This document shows, one piece after another, positions 8,387-17,073 of a stretch of DNA of 64,000 nucleotides. How positions within the stretch are numbered: position 1 is the stretch's first letter; each line of letters starts with the position of its first letter. The notes below the pieces were generated by a model that was given only the letters and a program-made list of their open reading frames with translations, searched no databases and was not told the origin of the DNA. Location of the stretch: assembly GCF_001641635.1 (NCBI RefSeq), contig NZ_LUUB01000061.1, positions 1-64,000 of the forward strand. Reading direction: 5' to 3'. Position numbers and translations under genes: made by a program. Source of the DNA: Bradyrhizobium centrolobii. Lineage in GTDB: Bacteria; Pseudomonadota; Alphaproteobacteria; Rhizobiales; Xanthobacteraceae.

Positions 8387-9793
8387 GTGACGACAACGCC
8401 GCGAACCCTGTTCGAGAAAATCTGGGGACCTCACACCGCCACCTCACGCAGCGGCAGAGACCTGCTGACGCTAGACCGCGTCTTTCTCCACGACATGACG
8501 TCGCTGCCCGCATTCGAGCAATTGCGCCAACGCAACCTGCCCGTGGCGGATACTGCGAGGACCCTCGCGGTCATCGACCACACGGTCGCGACGGCTTCGG
8601 GCAGGACCGAAGAGACCTATCCCGTCATGGCCCCGACCGTCCGCTCGTTCCGCCGCGAGGTCACAGATCGAGGCATTCAATTGTTCGGGCTGGGGGATCC
8701 GGCCCAGGGAATCGTGCACGTCGTCGCCGCCGAACAAGGCGCCATCCTACCGGGAATGACGGCGGTCTGCGGGGACAGCCACACCTGCACCAACGGCGCA
8801 CTCGGCGCCATCGCATTCGGTATCGGCAGTACCGAAATCGCACACGCGCTGGCGTATCAGGCACTCTGGCTCCCGCGGCCAAAAGCCCTGCGCGTGACGG
8901 TAGACGGTTCGCTCAACCCGCTGGTCAGCGGCAAGGACGTCGCGCTTGCGATCATCTCCCGCTTCTCGACCGACGGCGGGGTCGGCTGCGCCGTCGAATA
9001 CGCCGGCAGCGCAATTCGCCGCTTGACGGTCGAGGAGCGGATGACGCTCTGCAATCTCTCGATCGAATTCGGGTCGCGTATCGGGCTGGTCGCGCCCGAC
9101 GATGCAGTCTTCTCCTATCTCGAGGGACGACCGAGAACACCGAAGGGAGCGGCGTTCGAAACCGCGGTGGCGGCCTGGCGCAACCTCGCCAGTGATGAGA
9201 ACGCCGCCTACGACAAGGAATATTCGCTCGATGCGGGCTCGATCGCGCCGATGGTGACGTGGGGCACCAGTCCGGAGGATGCGATTGCGGTCGACGGATC
9301 CATTCCACAATTGAACCAGGCGCGAAATCCAGCGCAGCGCGCGCGCTGGGAGCGCGCACTGTCCTACGTCGACCTGAAGCCCGGCGCACCCATCGCAGGC
9401 ACACCGATCGACGTCGCCTTCATCGGCTCCTGCACAAACGCGCGGCTGTCCGATCTGCGCGCGGCGGCGCGCGTCGTTCGAGGCGGCAAGGTTGCCAGCA
9501 CGGTACGCGCGCTGGTGGTCCCGGGCTCGTCCAGCGTGAAGCGCCAGGCCGAGGCTGAGGGGCTCGACAGGATCTTCCGCGAGGCCGGCTTCGAGTGGCA
9601 CGAGTCCGCCTGTTCCCTCTGTGCCTCGCTCGGCCCCGATATCGTCGGTCGCGGAAAGCGATGCGCCTCGACGTCGAACCGCAACTTCGAGAACCGCCAG
9701 GGCCCCGGCTCGATCACCCATCTGATGAGCCCGCCCATGGTCGCCGCCGCCGCGCTAAATGGCGGGATTGCCGATGTCAGGACGCTCGCATGA
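8387..9793 (+). CDS. leuC: Isopropylmalate dehydratase-type large subunit
   Basis: A 468-residue aconitase-superfamily large subunit, full length for LeuC. Cluster-binding cysteines are visible at 349 (IGSCTNAR), 409 and 412 (ACSLC), with the CASTSNRNFENRQG block after residue 425. LeuC with LeuD converts 2- to 3-isopropylmalate in leucine synthesis. The start is GTG at 8387, with AAGGGG upstream. It sits between a TTT binding protein and leuD, away from leuA/leuB, and shows substitutions in usually constant places (ESACSLC where PGCSMC is common). A catabolic hydro-lyase acting on another dicarboxylate is therefore possible. Confidence 0.85.
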   Translation: MTTTPRTLFEKIWGPHTATSRSGRDLLTLDRVFLHDMTSLPAFEQLRQRNLPVADTARTLAVIDHTVATASGRTEETYPVMAPTVRSFRREVTDRGIQLFGLGDPAQGIVHVVAAEQGAILPGMTAVCGDSHTCTNGALGAIAFGIGSTEIAHALAYQALWLPRPKALRVTVDGSLNPLVSGKDVALAIISRFSTDGGVGCAVEYAGSAIRRLTVEERMTLCNLSIEFGSRIGLVAPDDAVFSYLEGRPRTPKGAAFETAVAAWRNLASDENAAYDKEYSLDAGSIAPMVTWGTSPEDAIAVDGSIPQLNQARNPAQRARWERALSYVDLKPGAPIAGTPIDVAFIGSCTNARLSDLRAAARVVRGGKVASTVRALVVPGSSSVKRQAEAEGLDRIFREAGFEWHESACSLCASLGPDIVGRGKRCASTSNRNFENRQGPGSITHLMSPPMVAAAALNGGIADVRTLA

Positions 9794-10410
9794 CTGAAAA
9801 GCTCACCCGCATCCAGGGCATGGCCGTCCCGCTTCTGTGGGACAATGTCGACACGGATGCGCTCGTCCCCGCCGCCCCGCACAAGCGGATCAGCGGAGGC
9901 GGGCTGGAGCGTCTTGGCGAAATCCTCTTCTACGAATTCAGATTCAATGCCGACGGAACCCCCAAACCGGACTTCGTGCTTAGCGATCCCCGATTTGCGC
10001 AAGCACCCATTCTGATCGCGGGCGAAAATTTCGGCTGCGGCTCGTCGCGCGAGGTTGCCGTGTGGGCATTGCAGGACTACGGCTTCCGCGCCGTCATCGC
10101 CCGAAACTTTGCCGACATCTTCGAGCAGAACTCGTACAAGAACCAGTTTCTGCCAGCGGCCGTCGACACGGCGACCCACGCGCGGCTCGTCGCGCAACTG
10201 CGTCGATCGCCGGGCCCGATATCGATCGACCTCGTCGAAAAGTGCATACGAATCGGCGATGAAAGCGTTGGGGTGTTCAGTGCCGATGAAATGGGGCTGG
10301 ACATGCTTATCAACGGCGTGGACGAATTCGCCCTGACGGCACGCTATGCCGCGGACATCAAGGCGTGCCAGGACCGGCTGGTCGAAGCGTATCCGTGGTT
10401 CGCGGTATGA
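9790..10410 (+). CDS. leuD: Isopropylmalate dehydratase-type small subunit
   Basis: A 206-residue swivel-domain subunit, normal LeuD length, that pairs with the preceding large subunit. The ATG at 9790 overlaps the leuC stop by four bases (ATGA), implying translational coupling. The signature GENFGCGSSREVAVWALQDY is present; in biosynthetic LeuD this block usually reads SSREHAPWAL, so two positions differ. ADIFEQNSYKNQFLP follows, as in the family. Substrate specificity of LeuCD-type enzymes depends partly on this subunit, so these changes support, without proving, a non-leucine role. Confidence 0.85.
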   Translation: MTEKLTRIQGMAVPLLWDNVDTDALVPAAPHKRISGGGLERLGEILFYEFRFNADGTPKPDFVLSDPRFAQAPILIAGENFGCGSSREVAVWALQDYGFRAVIARNFADIFEQNSYKNQFLPAAVDTATHARLVAQLRRSPGPISIDLVEKCIRIGDESVGVFSADEMGLDMLINGVDEFALTARYAADIKACQDRLVEAYPWFAV

Positions 10411-10440
10411 ACAAGTGCCCGAAATCTGATTGGCGCGCCG

Positions 10441-11589
10441 CTACTTTGCCAGGCGGAACTTGCCGCCTTCAACCTTGATCAGAAAGGCCGACCGTTCGTC
10501 GTAGCCATTGTGGTCGGCCTTGCTCATGTTCGACAGCCCGTTGTTGAGATAGACGTTCTGCCCGCGCTCAAGCTCATCCCGCAGAGACATGCGAAACTCG
10601 GGCGTGCCCGGCTTCGCGGCCTTCAGCGCATTCGGTGCAGCTTTTCCGATCAGCGCGACGACATCCCAGAGGTGAGCGGCGAACATGTTCGGCTTCTGCC
10701 CGTTCGCCGCTTCATACGCGGTCACGAACTCCGCCGTTGCGCGACGGAACGGATCTCCAGCCGGAAGATCGGCGGCAATGGTAAAGGCCTCGCCGGCGAA
10801 TACGGCGCCTTCGACGTTCTCGCCTCCAAGCTTGATGAACTCCTCGCTGGCCACGCCATGCGTTTGAAAGATCTGTCCGGTGTATCCGCGCTCGCGGAGC
10901 GCCTGTTGCGGCAGGACCGCTGGCGTTCCCGCAGAGGCAATGAAGACCGCGTCGGGATTCGTCGACATCACCTTCAGCGCCTGGCCGGTGACGCTCGTGT
11001 CGGATCGCGCGTAGACCTCATGCGTCGTGATGGTCAGCCCCAGACCTGGCGCGAGGCGGCTCACCTCCTTGTAGTAGCCCTCGCCGTACCCATCCGAAAC
11101 GCCGACATAACCCAGCGTCTTCACGCCGGATTTCGCGATATGCTTGAGGATGGCGCTTGCCATGAGATCATCATTGGGAACGACCTTGAAGGCCCAGGCG
11201 CGCTTCTCGTCCATCGGTTGAACGATGGCTGTGGCGGCCGCGAGCGACAGCAGCGGCGTCTTCGATTCGAGCGCGACGTCCAGCATCGGCATGGTTACCG
11301 GCGTCACAGATGAGCCGACCAATACGTCGACCTTGTCCTGGATCACAAGCCGGCGTGCGTTCTGTATCCCCTTGGTCGAATCCGACTCGTCGTCCAGGGT
11401 AATGTAGGTCACCTTCTCTCCGCCGATCTCCTTCGGAAGAGCTGCGACCGTCTTGAGCTGCGGCTGCCCGAGTGCAGATCCCGGGCCAGTTGCCGAGATC
11501 ACAATTCCGATCTTGATCTCCGCGTTCGCCGGGTATCCATAGAGAACGCATGCCACGAGAAGACAAGCTCGCGCGAAACCGATCTTCAT
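10441..11589 (-). CDS. Branched-chain amino-acid-type ABC substrate-binding protein
   Basis: A 382-residue periplasmic type-I binding protein of the LivK family. A signal peptide (residues 1-23, ending PANA) precedes IKIGIVISATGPGSALGQPQL, the usual family opening, with the second lobe beginning near residue 145. ATG at 11589 has GGAGGAA upstream. It lies downstream of hmgA in the same direction, with a gap of 164 bases that holds a strong inverted repeat. No permease or ATPase genes are next to it. In this setting the ligand may be an aromatic acid, as known for some LivK relatives; that is inference. Confidence 0.85.
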   Translation of the reverse strand: MKIGFARACLLVACVLYGYPANAEIKIGIVISATGPGSALGQPQLKTVAALPKEIGGEKVTYITLDDESDSTKGIQNARRLVIQDKVDVLVGSSVTPVTMPMLDVALESKTPLLSLAAATAIVQPMDEKRAWAFKVVPNDDLMASAILKHIAKSGVKTLGYVGVSDGYGEGYYKEVSRLAPGLGLTITTHEVYARSDTSVTGQALKVMSTNPDAVFIASAGTPAVLPQQALRERGYTGQIFQTHGVASEEFIKLGGENVEGAVFAGEAFTIAADLPAGDPFRRATAEFVTAYEAANGQKPNMFAAHLWDVVALIGKAAPNALKAAKPGTPEFRMSLRDELERGQNVYLNNGLSNMSKADHNGYDERSAFLIKVEGGKFRLAK

Positions 11590-11661
11590 CCGCAGTTCCT
11601 CCGCCTTGATGCCTTCGCCGGTTGCCCCGGGTGAGCGATCCTAGACGGGGTCGGAGGTCCG

Positions 11662-11690
11662 TGTCTGTCCCTATCCCTAGGGACAAGACA
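11662..11690. promoter_or_regulatory. Inverted repeat TGTCCCTA-TCCC-TAGGGACA
   Basis: TGTCCCTA (11666-11673) and TAGGGACA (11678-11685) are perfect inverted repeats. Outside them, TGTCT and AGACA continue the pairing with one bulged base. It lies 73-101 bases upstream of the binding-protein gene at 10441-11589. It may be an operator or a terminator after hmgA; no T-run supports the latter. Confidence 0.45.
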
Positions 11691-11753
11691 TTGGCGCCCG
11701 AAGGCCGGGCGCAGGAACCCGCCTCCAAAATCTTCGGTTTGCTTTCCGAAGCG

Positions 11754-13100
11754 CTATGATCGATCGAACTTGCGCGCGAGGCCGTCCCAGCAATCGGGAT
11801 AGGCGCCATCGAGCAATTCGAGCTGCGACGCATAGGCGGTCGCGCTCAGGGGATAGCGGGTCTCGAACATGAAGGCCATTGTGCCCGACAGGCGTTCCGG
11901 GACGAGATCCTTGCGCGATGCCTTCTCGAAAACTTCGGCATCAGGTCCATGCGCGATCAGGGCGTTGTGGAGGCTCATGCCGCCCGGCACGAAGCCGCCG
12001 GGCTTGGCGTCATAGACGCCGTAGATCAGCCCCATGAATTCGCTCATCACGTTCATGTGGTACCACGGTGGACGGAACGAGCTTTCCATCACCACCCATC
12101 TCTCGGGGAAGATCACGAAATCGACGTTCGCTGTGCCTGCCATGTCGGAAGCCGAGGTCAGCACGGTGTAGATCGAGGGGTCCGGATGGTCGAACAGCAC
12201 CGAACCGACAGGCGAGAAGCGGCGCAGATCGTACTTCACGGGCGCGAAGTTGCCGTGCCAGGCGACGACATCGAGCGGCGACTGCGGCAGGTCCGTCACA
12301 TAGAGCCTGCCGAGCGATTTGACGTAGAGTTCGCAAGGTGTCTCCTTGTCTTCATAGCCGGCGACAGGCGCGAGAAAATCGCGGGGGTTGGCAAGGCAGT
12401 TCGCGCCGATCGGTCCGCGCTCGGGCAGTGTGAGATAGCTGCCGTAGTTTTCGCAAACATAGCCGCGTGCAGGTCCGTTGGGCAGATCGACCTTGAACTT
12501 CATGCCTTTCGGAATGATCACGATCTCTCCAGGACCTGCGTCGATCACGCCGCATTCCGTGAAGACCCGGATCAAATTGTGCTGTGGCACGAGCAGCAGC
12601 TCGCCATCGACATTGTAGAAGTAGCGGTCTGCCATCGAGCGGTTGGCCACATAGACATGCGCGGCCATACCAAGTTGCAGATGCGCATCGCCCCCCGTCG
12701 CGATCGTCCGAAGGCCGGAAAGGAAATCGCACGGCTCGTCAGGGATGACGATCGGCGGCCATCGGAGCTGCGCGATCGGAAGCCGCGATTCGTCGCGGCA
12801 AGGCGCCGTCCGGATCAGTCCGGCATGGACCTCGCGAAAGCCTCGGCCGTGCAAGACCGAGGGGCGCACCCGATAGAACCATGTACGCTTGTTGCTGTGG
12901 CGAGGCGCGGTGAAGGCGGTGCCGGACAGTTGCTCGGCGTAGAGGCCCAGCGGCGCCTTTTGCGGTGAATTGCGCATCACCGGAAGCGCGCCAGCAACGG
13001 CTTCGGTTGCAAACGAATTCTCGAAGCCGGTCATGTAGGCCGGCGAGCCGTCACGGGGCGACAGCACCGCCTCGCTGAAAGCATTGGTATGAACGGTCAT
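11754..13100 (-). CDS. hmgA: Homogentisate 1,2-dioxygenase
   Basis: A 448-residue non-heme iron ring-cleavage enzyme that opens homogentisate to maleylacetoacetate, the central step of tyrosine and phenylalanine breakdown. YMTGFENSFATEA marks the N-terminus. PPWYHMNVMSEFMGLIYG supplies an iron-ligand His and Glu, and SLHNALIAHGPD carries the later His pair. ATG at 13100 (MTVHTNAF) was chosen because it matches the usual start; the longer frame adds nine residues. It is downstream of fahA in the same direction and is preceded by an 18-base repeat also found upstream of fahA. Length and motifs are normal. Confidence 0.95.
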   Translation of the reverse strand: MTVHTNAFSEAVLSPRDGSPAYMTGFENSFATEAVAGALPVMRNSPQKAPLGLYAEQLSGTAFTAPRHSNKRTWFYRVRPSVLHGRGFREVHAGLIRTAPCRDESRLPIAQLRWPPIVIPDEPCDFLSGLRTIATGGDAHLQLGMAAHVYVANRSMADRYFYNVDGELLLVPQHNLIRVFTECGVIDAGPGEIVIIPKGMKFKVDLPNGPARGYVCENYGSYLTLPERGPIGANCLANPRDFLAPVAGYEDKETPCELYVKSLGRLYVTDLPQSPLDVVAWHGNFAPVKYDLRRFSPVGSVLFDHPDPSIYTVLTSASDMAGTANVDFVIFPERWVVMESSFRPPWYHMNVMSEFMGLIYGVYDAKPGGFVPGGMSLHNALIAHGPDAEVFEKASRKDLVPERLSGTMAFMFETRYPLSATAYASQLELLDGAYPDCWDGLARKFDRS

Positions 13101-13169
13101 GGGCGAACGAGCCTCGCGGCAAATCATGTGGAGCTGACCGCAATCCTGCCACCCCGCGCGATCTGGTCA

Positions 13170-13187
13170 GTCACATGCGCGGGGGAC
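13170..13187. promoter_or_regulatory. 18-base repeat upstream of hmgA
   Basis: GTCACATGCGCGGGGGAC, 70-87 bases upstream of the hmgA ATG, is identical to 14581-14598 upstream of fahA. The equal spacing suggests a shared operator or promoter element. Confidence 0.55.
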
Positions 13188-13208
13188 AACGCGGGGGGCT
13201 CGCCGGAT

Positions 13209-14525
13209 TCAGCCGGCGAGCGCGGGAAGGATCCGTCCGACGCAACGACCGAAGCCGATCGGCACGAAGCCGTCGCGGATGCATCGGCCGGTCATGGTGA
13301 CTTCGTCGCCGTCTTCCAGGAATGTCCGCTGCTCGCCGCTCGGCAGCTTCAGCGAACGTGCACCAGCTCTCGATATCTCAAGCAGGCTGCCGAGACCACT
13401 CTCGTCGTCGTCGGAGACGGTGCCGCTGCCGTAGAGATCGCCCGCCTCGATGCTGCATCCGTTGCTGGTGTGATGAGCGACCATCTGGCCGACCGACCAG
13501 TACAATTCGCGCGTCGAGGCTCGTCCGAGACGGACCGCCTCGCTTCCCTGTTGCCGCATCCTTGCGGTTGCCAGCCGGGTCTCCAGCACGATGTCCACGG
13601 CGCCGGTAGCCTGGTCCTCGTCGTCGGCAAGATAAGGCAGCGGTGCTGGGTCGCCATCCGGGCGCGCCCGCACGGGCACGCGAAACGGACGCAGCGCATC
13701 CACCGTGACCACCCAGGGCGAGATGGTGGTCGCAAAGCTCTTACCAAGGAACGGGCCGAGCGGCTGATACTCCCAGGCCTGAATGTCGCGTGCCGACCAG
13801 TCGTTGAGGAGGCAAAAGCCGAACACATGTTGCCAGGCTCGTGCCAGCGGCACCGGCTCGCCCTGCACCGAATGTCCGCCGAGGAAGACGCCAAGCTCCG
13901 CCTCGAAGTCGAGGCGCCGGCTCGGACCGAATGACGGCGCATCCTCGCCGGCAGAACGCGTCTGGCCGCGAGGCCTGCGCACCTCGCCTCCCACGCCGAT
14001 GGTCGAGGTCCGGCCATTATAGGCGATCGGCACGTATTTGTAGTTCGGCAGCAGCGGATTGTCCGGCCGGAAGGTGCGACCGGCATTGGTCGCGTGCTGG
14101 ATCGAGGCGAAGAAATCGACGAAGCCGCCAGGCTTGGCGGGGAGAAACATCTCGACAGAGGACATCGCATGGAGATGGTGCTCGGCCCGACGATGCTCGC
14201 CGTGGCCGGCAGACAAGAGATTCGAAAGGGCAAGGCGCAAGGCGGTCCACGCGCCCGGCGACAGCGACATCAGTGGCTGCAGGGTTGGAGCGGCCAGGAG
14301 CGCCCCCAGAGCCTGCGCCTCTCCGAGCAACGGCGCGACCGCAGAGACATCGAGAATGTGATCGCCGATCGCGACCCCGCCGCGGGGCGTGCCGTCATCA
14401 GCCGCAAGGCGAAAGATGCCGTACGGCAGATTCTGGATGGGAAAATCTGTGGAGGCCTGGTTGGCACTCGGCACCCAGCTTCGGCGTGACGCGTCGTGGC
14501 TCGCGTCGAGGGCAATGTTCGGCAT
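13209..14525 (-). CDS. fahA: Fumarylacetoacetase
   Basis: A 438-residue enzyme of the eukaryote-like FAH type, which hydrolyses fumarylacetoacetate to fumarate and acetoacetate. Asp137 and His144 (VDFFASIQHATNAG) match the metal ligand and catalytic base of mouse FAH. FEAELGVF gives two metal-binding Glu, and LLNDWSARDIQAWEYQPLGP, followed by FLGKSF, is almost the mammalian sequence. It lies upstream of hmgA and downstream of a GntR gene, all minus strand. Maleylacetoacetate isomerase (MaiA) is not in the window, so that step must be supplied elsewhere or occur without enzyme. Confidence 0.95.
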   Translation of the reverse strand: MPNIALDASHDASRRSWVPSANQASTDFPIQNLPYGIFRLAADDGTPRGGVAIGDHILDVSAVAPLLGEAQALGALLAAPTLQPLMSLSPGAWTALRLALSNLLSAGHGEHRRAEHHLHAMSSVEMFLPAKPGGFVDFFASIQHATNAGRTFRPDNPLLPNYKYVPIAYNGRTSTIGVGGEVRRPRGQTRSAGEDAPSFGPSRRLDFEAELGVFLGGHSVQGEPVPLARAWQHVFGFCLLNDWSARDIQAWEYQPLGPFLGKSFATTISPWVVTVDALRPFRVPVRARPDGDPAPLPYLADDEDQATGAVDIVLETRLATARMRQQGSEAVRLGRASTRELYWSVGQMVAHHTSNGCSIEAGDLYGSGTVSDDDESGLGSLLEISRAGARSLKLPSGEQRTFLEDGDEVTMTGRCIRDGFVPIGFGRCVGRILPALAG

Positions 14526-14580
14526 ACCGAGGATCTCCGCGCGTCAGCAGCCGACCTAGCATGCACGCCGCATCTCTTCT

Positions 14581-14598
14581 GTCACATGCGCGGGGGAC
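14581..14598. promoter_or_regulatory. 18-base repeat upstream of fahA
   Basis: GTCACATGCGCGGGGGAC lies 56-73 bases upstream of the fahA ATG and is identical to the copy upstream of hmgA (13170-13187). Confidence 0.55.
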
Positions 14599-14613
14599 CA
14601 ACGGCGAACGCGA

Positions 14614-15321
14614 TCATTCCTGCCGGACGTCTAACGGCTCCGCAAGACCAGTGACCCGCCAAAACAAGGCGAAGGTTCGTTGAATATGCGCCCGCATCGC
14701 CTTTTCGGCGGCCGGACCATCTCGCTTCTTGATGGCGGCAACGATCAAGGCGTGATCCGCATTGCCGAGCGCCAGCTCCTCGCCCGTGGTCACGCGAGCG
14801 ATCGGCGCGTTGAAGTAGAATTGCCCCGAATGATAGATCGCATCGGTGAGCCTTGGATTGCCTGAAGCCCGCATGATGGCATCGTGGAAATCGCGGTTGG
14901 TCTTCACCCGCATGGCCTCGTCCGAGCTGCGCAATTTCAGCCGCCGTTCGTGGATGGCCACGATCGCGGCGATGTCCGAAGGAGAGCCGCGCAATGCGGC
15001 AAGGCTTGCGGCGTAGCCCTCGAGCGCCATGCGCACCTCTGCGTTCTGCCTGATCTCATCCGGCGTGAATTCGCGCACCGCCCAGCCGCGCTTGCGCGGC
15101 ACGACGAGGCCCGCGTGGGCGAGGCGCTGAAGGCTTTCCCGCACCGGCGTGCGGCTGACCTGCAACCGTTCGGCGATATCCAGCTCGATGAGGGGTTGGT
15201 TCGGGCGCAGCTCGCCAGTCACGATCTGGCGACGCAGCACAGCATACACGTCGCTCGACAGACGGGATGGCAGCGGATCGTCGGGAGGCATGGGTGGGCC
15301 GCTTTGCACGCAAGTTTGCAT
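14614..15321 (-). CDS. GntR-family regulator (FCD type)
   Basis: A 235-residue repressor-type protein. An N-terminal winged helix (about residues 15-80, with ELDIAERLQVSRTPVRESLQ) is followed by an all-helical FCD domain; the His of FHDAI and later His residues fit the metal site of that domain. Such regulators usually respond to small carboxylic acids. It is the first gene of the minus run fahA-hmgA-binding protein and so probably controls it. The start is uncertain: 15321 overlaps a palindrome, and an ATG at 15291 (MPPDDPLP) would leave that site in the leader. It is divergent from the LuxR-type gene. Confidence 0.85.
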   Translation of the reverse strand: MQTCVQSGPPMPPDDPLPSRLSSDVYAVLRRQIVTGELRPNQPLIELDIAERLQVSRTPVRESLQRLAHAGLVVPRKRGWAVREFTPDEIRQNAEVRMALEGYAASLAALRGSPSDIAAIVAIHERRLKLRSSDEAMRVKTNRDFHDAIMRASGNPRLTDAIYHSGQFYFNAPIARVTTGEELALGNADHALIVAAIKKRDGPAAEKAMRAHIQRTFALFWRVTGLAEPLDVRQE

Positions 15322-15326
15322 ACAAA
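15315..15326. promoter_or_regulatory. Candidate GntR operator TTTGCATACAAA
   Basis: A palindrome with four matching bases on each side lies at the GntR start and about 60 bases upstream of the divergent LuxR gene. FCD-type GntR proteins often bind TTG-N4-CAA-like sites, so autoregulation is plausible. Confidence 0.35.
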
Positions 15327-15384
15327 TTTCATTTCGTCTATAGAAAGCTTAAAGTCAACGTGAGGGGGAACACGAGGAGCGTGC

Positions 15385-16170
15385 ATGCGGACACACCGCC
15401 TCATTGGACCGCCATCGACGTCAGCGGACATGCCCGGGCTTACCGATCTGATCGAGCATCTCGGCACGCCGGCTTTTCCCGCGACACTGTTCCGTTCGAC
15501 GTTTGACTGGGCGAAGGCCAGCCACCTCACCGCATTCGCTTTCGAGCCCCGTCAAAAGCCTCGCCTGATCTTCGCTGAAAACACCGGCACGGCACCGATC
15601 GCTCGCGGGGTCGCCGATCAGTATTGCCGCGACTACTGGCGGCACGACCTCGCCAATCGCGTCCCGCTGGACACCGGGACAGCCGACCGCAGCGAGAGCT
15701 GGATACTGCATACGCAGGCCTCGGAGATCGTTCACTCCGACTATCGCCGCGCCTGCTACGCCTCCGTATGTCTCGATCATCGCGTCAGCCTGATCGACAT
15801 GAAGGGCAATCACACATTGCGCATCAACATCTATCGAAGCAAGGGCGACGCCTTTTCCGATGACGATGTTCAGCGTATCGCCGATCGTGCAGGCCTGTTG
15901 CTGGCACTGACACGCCGCCACGCCGACTACGGCCTGGCCGACCGGCAAAACTCCTTCACGCGTTATCGGGACCGCCTTGCCGGCGTCGCCCCCGGGCTGA
16001 CACGTCGCGAGAGGGAGGTCTGCGCCGCCATCATTCTCGGCCTCACCTCCGAGGGTATTGCCCTGGAGCTGGGTGTAGGGCTGAACACAGTTCTCACCTA
16101 CAAGAAGCGGGCCTACGCGCGTCTCGGCATTTCCTCGCAGAATGAGCTGATGCGCCTTGTGCTGAATTGA
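15385..16170 (+). CDS. LuxR-family transcriptional regulator
   Basis: A 261-residue regulator. The C-terminal 60 residues form a LuxR/GerE helix-turn-helix (GLTRREREVCAAIILGLTSE, then AYARLGISSQNELMRL). The N-terminal 190 residues match no receiver domain; they lack the phospho-acceptor pattern and could be a ligand-binding PAS-like or autoinducer-type domain. I see no LuxI gene nearby, so this could be a solo regulator. The start at 15385 has GAGGAG upstream. It is divergent from the GntR gene and precedes the SDR/TTT pair by 112 bases, its likely target. Confidence 0.8.
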   Translation: MRTHRLIGPPSTSADMPGLTDLIEHLGTPAFPATLFRSTFDWAKASHLTAFAFEPRQKPRLIFAENTGTAPIARGVADQYCRDYWRHDLANRVPLDTGTADRSESWILHTQASEIVHSDYRRACYASVCLDHRVSLIDMKGNHTLRINIYRSKGDAFSDDDVQRIADRAGLLLALTRRHADYGLADRQNSFTRYRDRLAGVAPGLTRREREVCAAIILGLTSEGIALELGVGLNTVLTYKKRAYARLGISSQNELMRLVLN

Positions 16171-16282
16171 CGAGGTTCGTTGCAAGTCTACCTCGCCGCA
16201 GGGTGCCGCCGCTGTCCCTCGATCAGGTGACAGACTTCCCTGCGCGACCGGCTCAAAATCGCAATCCGAACGGGGATCCTCA

Positions 16283-17035
16283 ATGAGCGCTATCGATAAT
16301 TTGGCCGGCCGCCTCGCCGTCGTGACCGGCGGCAGCAACGGCATCGGCGCGGCCACGGTCAAACGCCTTGCGGCCGCGGGAGCAGATGTGATCATCGGCT
16401 ATCACAGCAGCGAGGTGCGTGCGCAGGAGCTGCTGCGCAGCCTGCCTGCCGGTCGGCATGCAGTCGCGCACCTTGCGCTGGAGGATCCCGCCAGCTTCCA
16501 GGCGCTTGCCGCACAGATCGACGGGCGGGGCGGAAAGCTCGATATCCTCGTGAACTCGGCCGGATTCACCCGCGCAATTCCACATCACGATCTCGAGGCT
16601 CTGACCGACGAACTGTTCGAGCAGATCCTGATCGCCAACATCCGCGGCCCCTATTCGGCTATCCGCGCGCTGCGTACGCAATTGCGGGCGTCCGGCGACG
16701 CCGTGATCGTCAACGTCTCGTCGATTTCCGGCTTTACCGCCTCGGGCAGCAATGTGGCCTATTGCGCCTCGAAGGCCGCGCTCGACAATATCGGCATGTC
16801 GCTCGGCCGCGCACTCGGACCGGAAATTCGCGTGATCAGCGTATCGCCCGGGGCCGTCGCCACCGACTTCGTTCCGGGCCGCGACCGGGCGGCGTTGGAA
16901 GCGGGCGCGAAGTCGACGCCGCTCCGTCGCGTGGTCGAGGCAGACGACGTCGCCGCGGCGATCCTGGCATGTGCCACCCATCTGAAGGTCAGCACCGGAA
17001 CCACCATCGTGGTCGATGGCGGCCGTCATCTCTAG
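16283..17035 (+). CDS. SDR-family oxidoreductase
   Basis: A 250-residue classical short-chain dehydrogenase/reductase. The cofactor loop TGGSNGIG is at residues 15-22, the NSAG-type motif at about 90, the catalytic Ser in VNVSSISGF, and Tyr/Lys in YCASKAALD. The C-terminal GTTIVVDGG is usual for the 3-oxoacyl-ACP-reductase-like group, but many catabolic alcohol dehydrogenases share it, so the substrate is unknown. It is followed after 38 bases by a TTT binding protein and is probably co-transcribed with it. Confidence 0.85.
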   Translation: MSAIDNLAGRLAVVTGGSNGIGAATVKRLAAAGADVIIGYHSSEVRAQELLRSLPAGRHAVAHLALEDPASFQALAAQIDGRGGKLDILVNSAGFTRAIPHHDLEALTDELFEQILIANIRGPYSAIRALRTQLRASGDAVIVNVSSISGFTASGSNVAYCASKAALDNIGMSLGRALGPEIRVISVSPGAVATDFVPGRDRAALEAGAKSTPLRRVVEADDVAAAILACATHLKVSTGTTIVVDGGRHL

Positions 17036-17073
17036 GTGCAGCGCAGACGACGTTGATTGGAGAGACAGGTTCC

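Noticed and set aside
8747..9721. 324-codon minus-strand frame opposite leuC
   Set aside because: Mirror of a conserved gene; the translation shows no family features.
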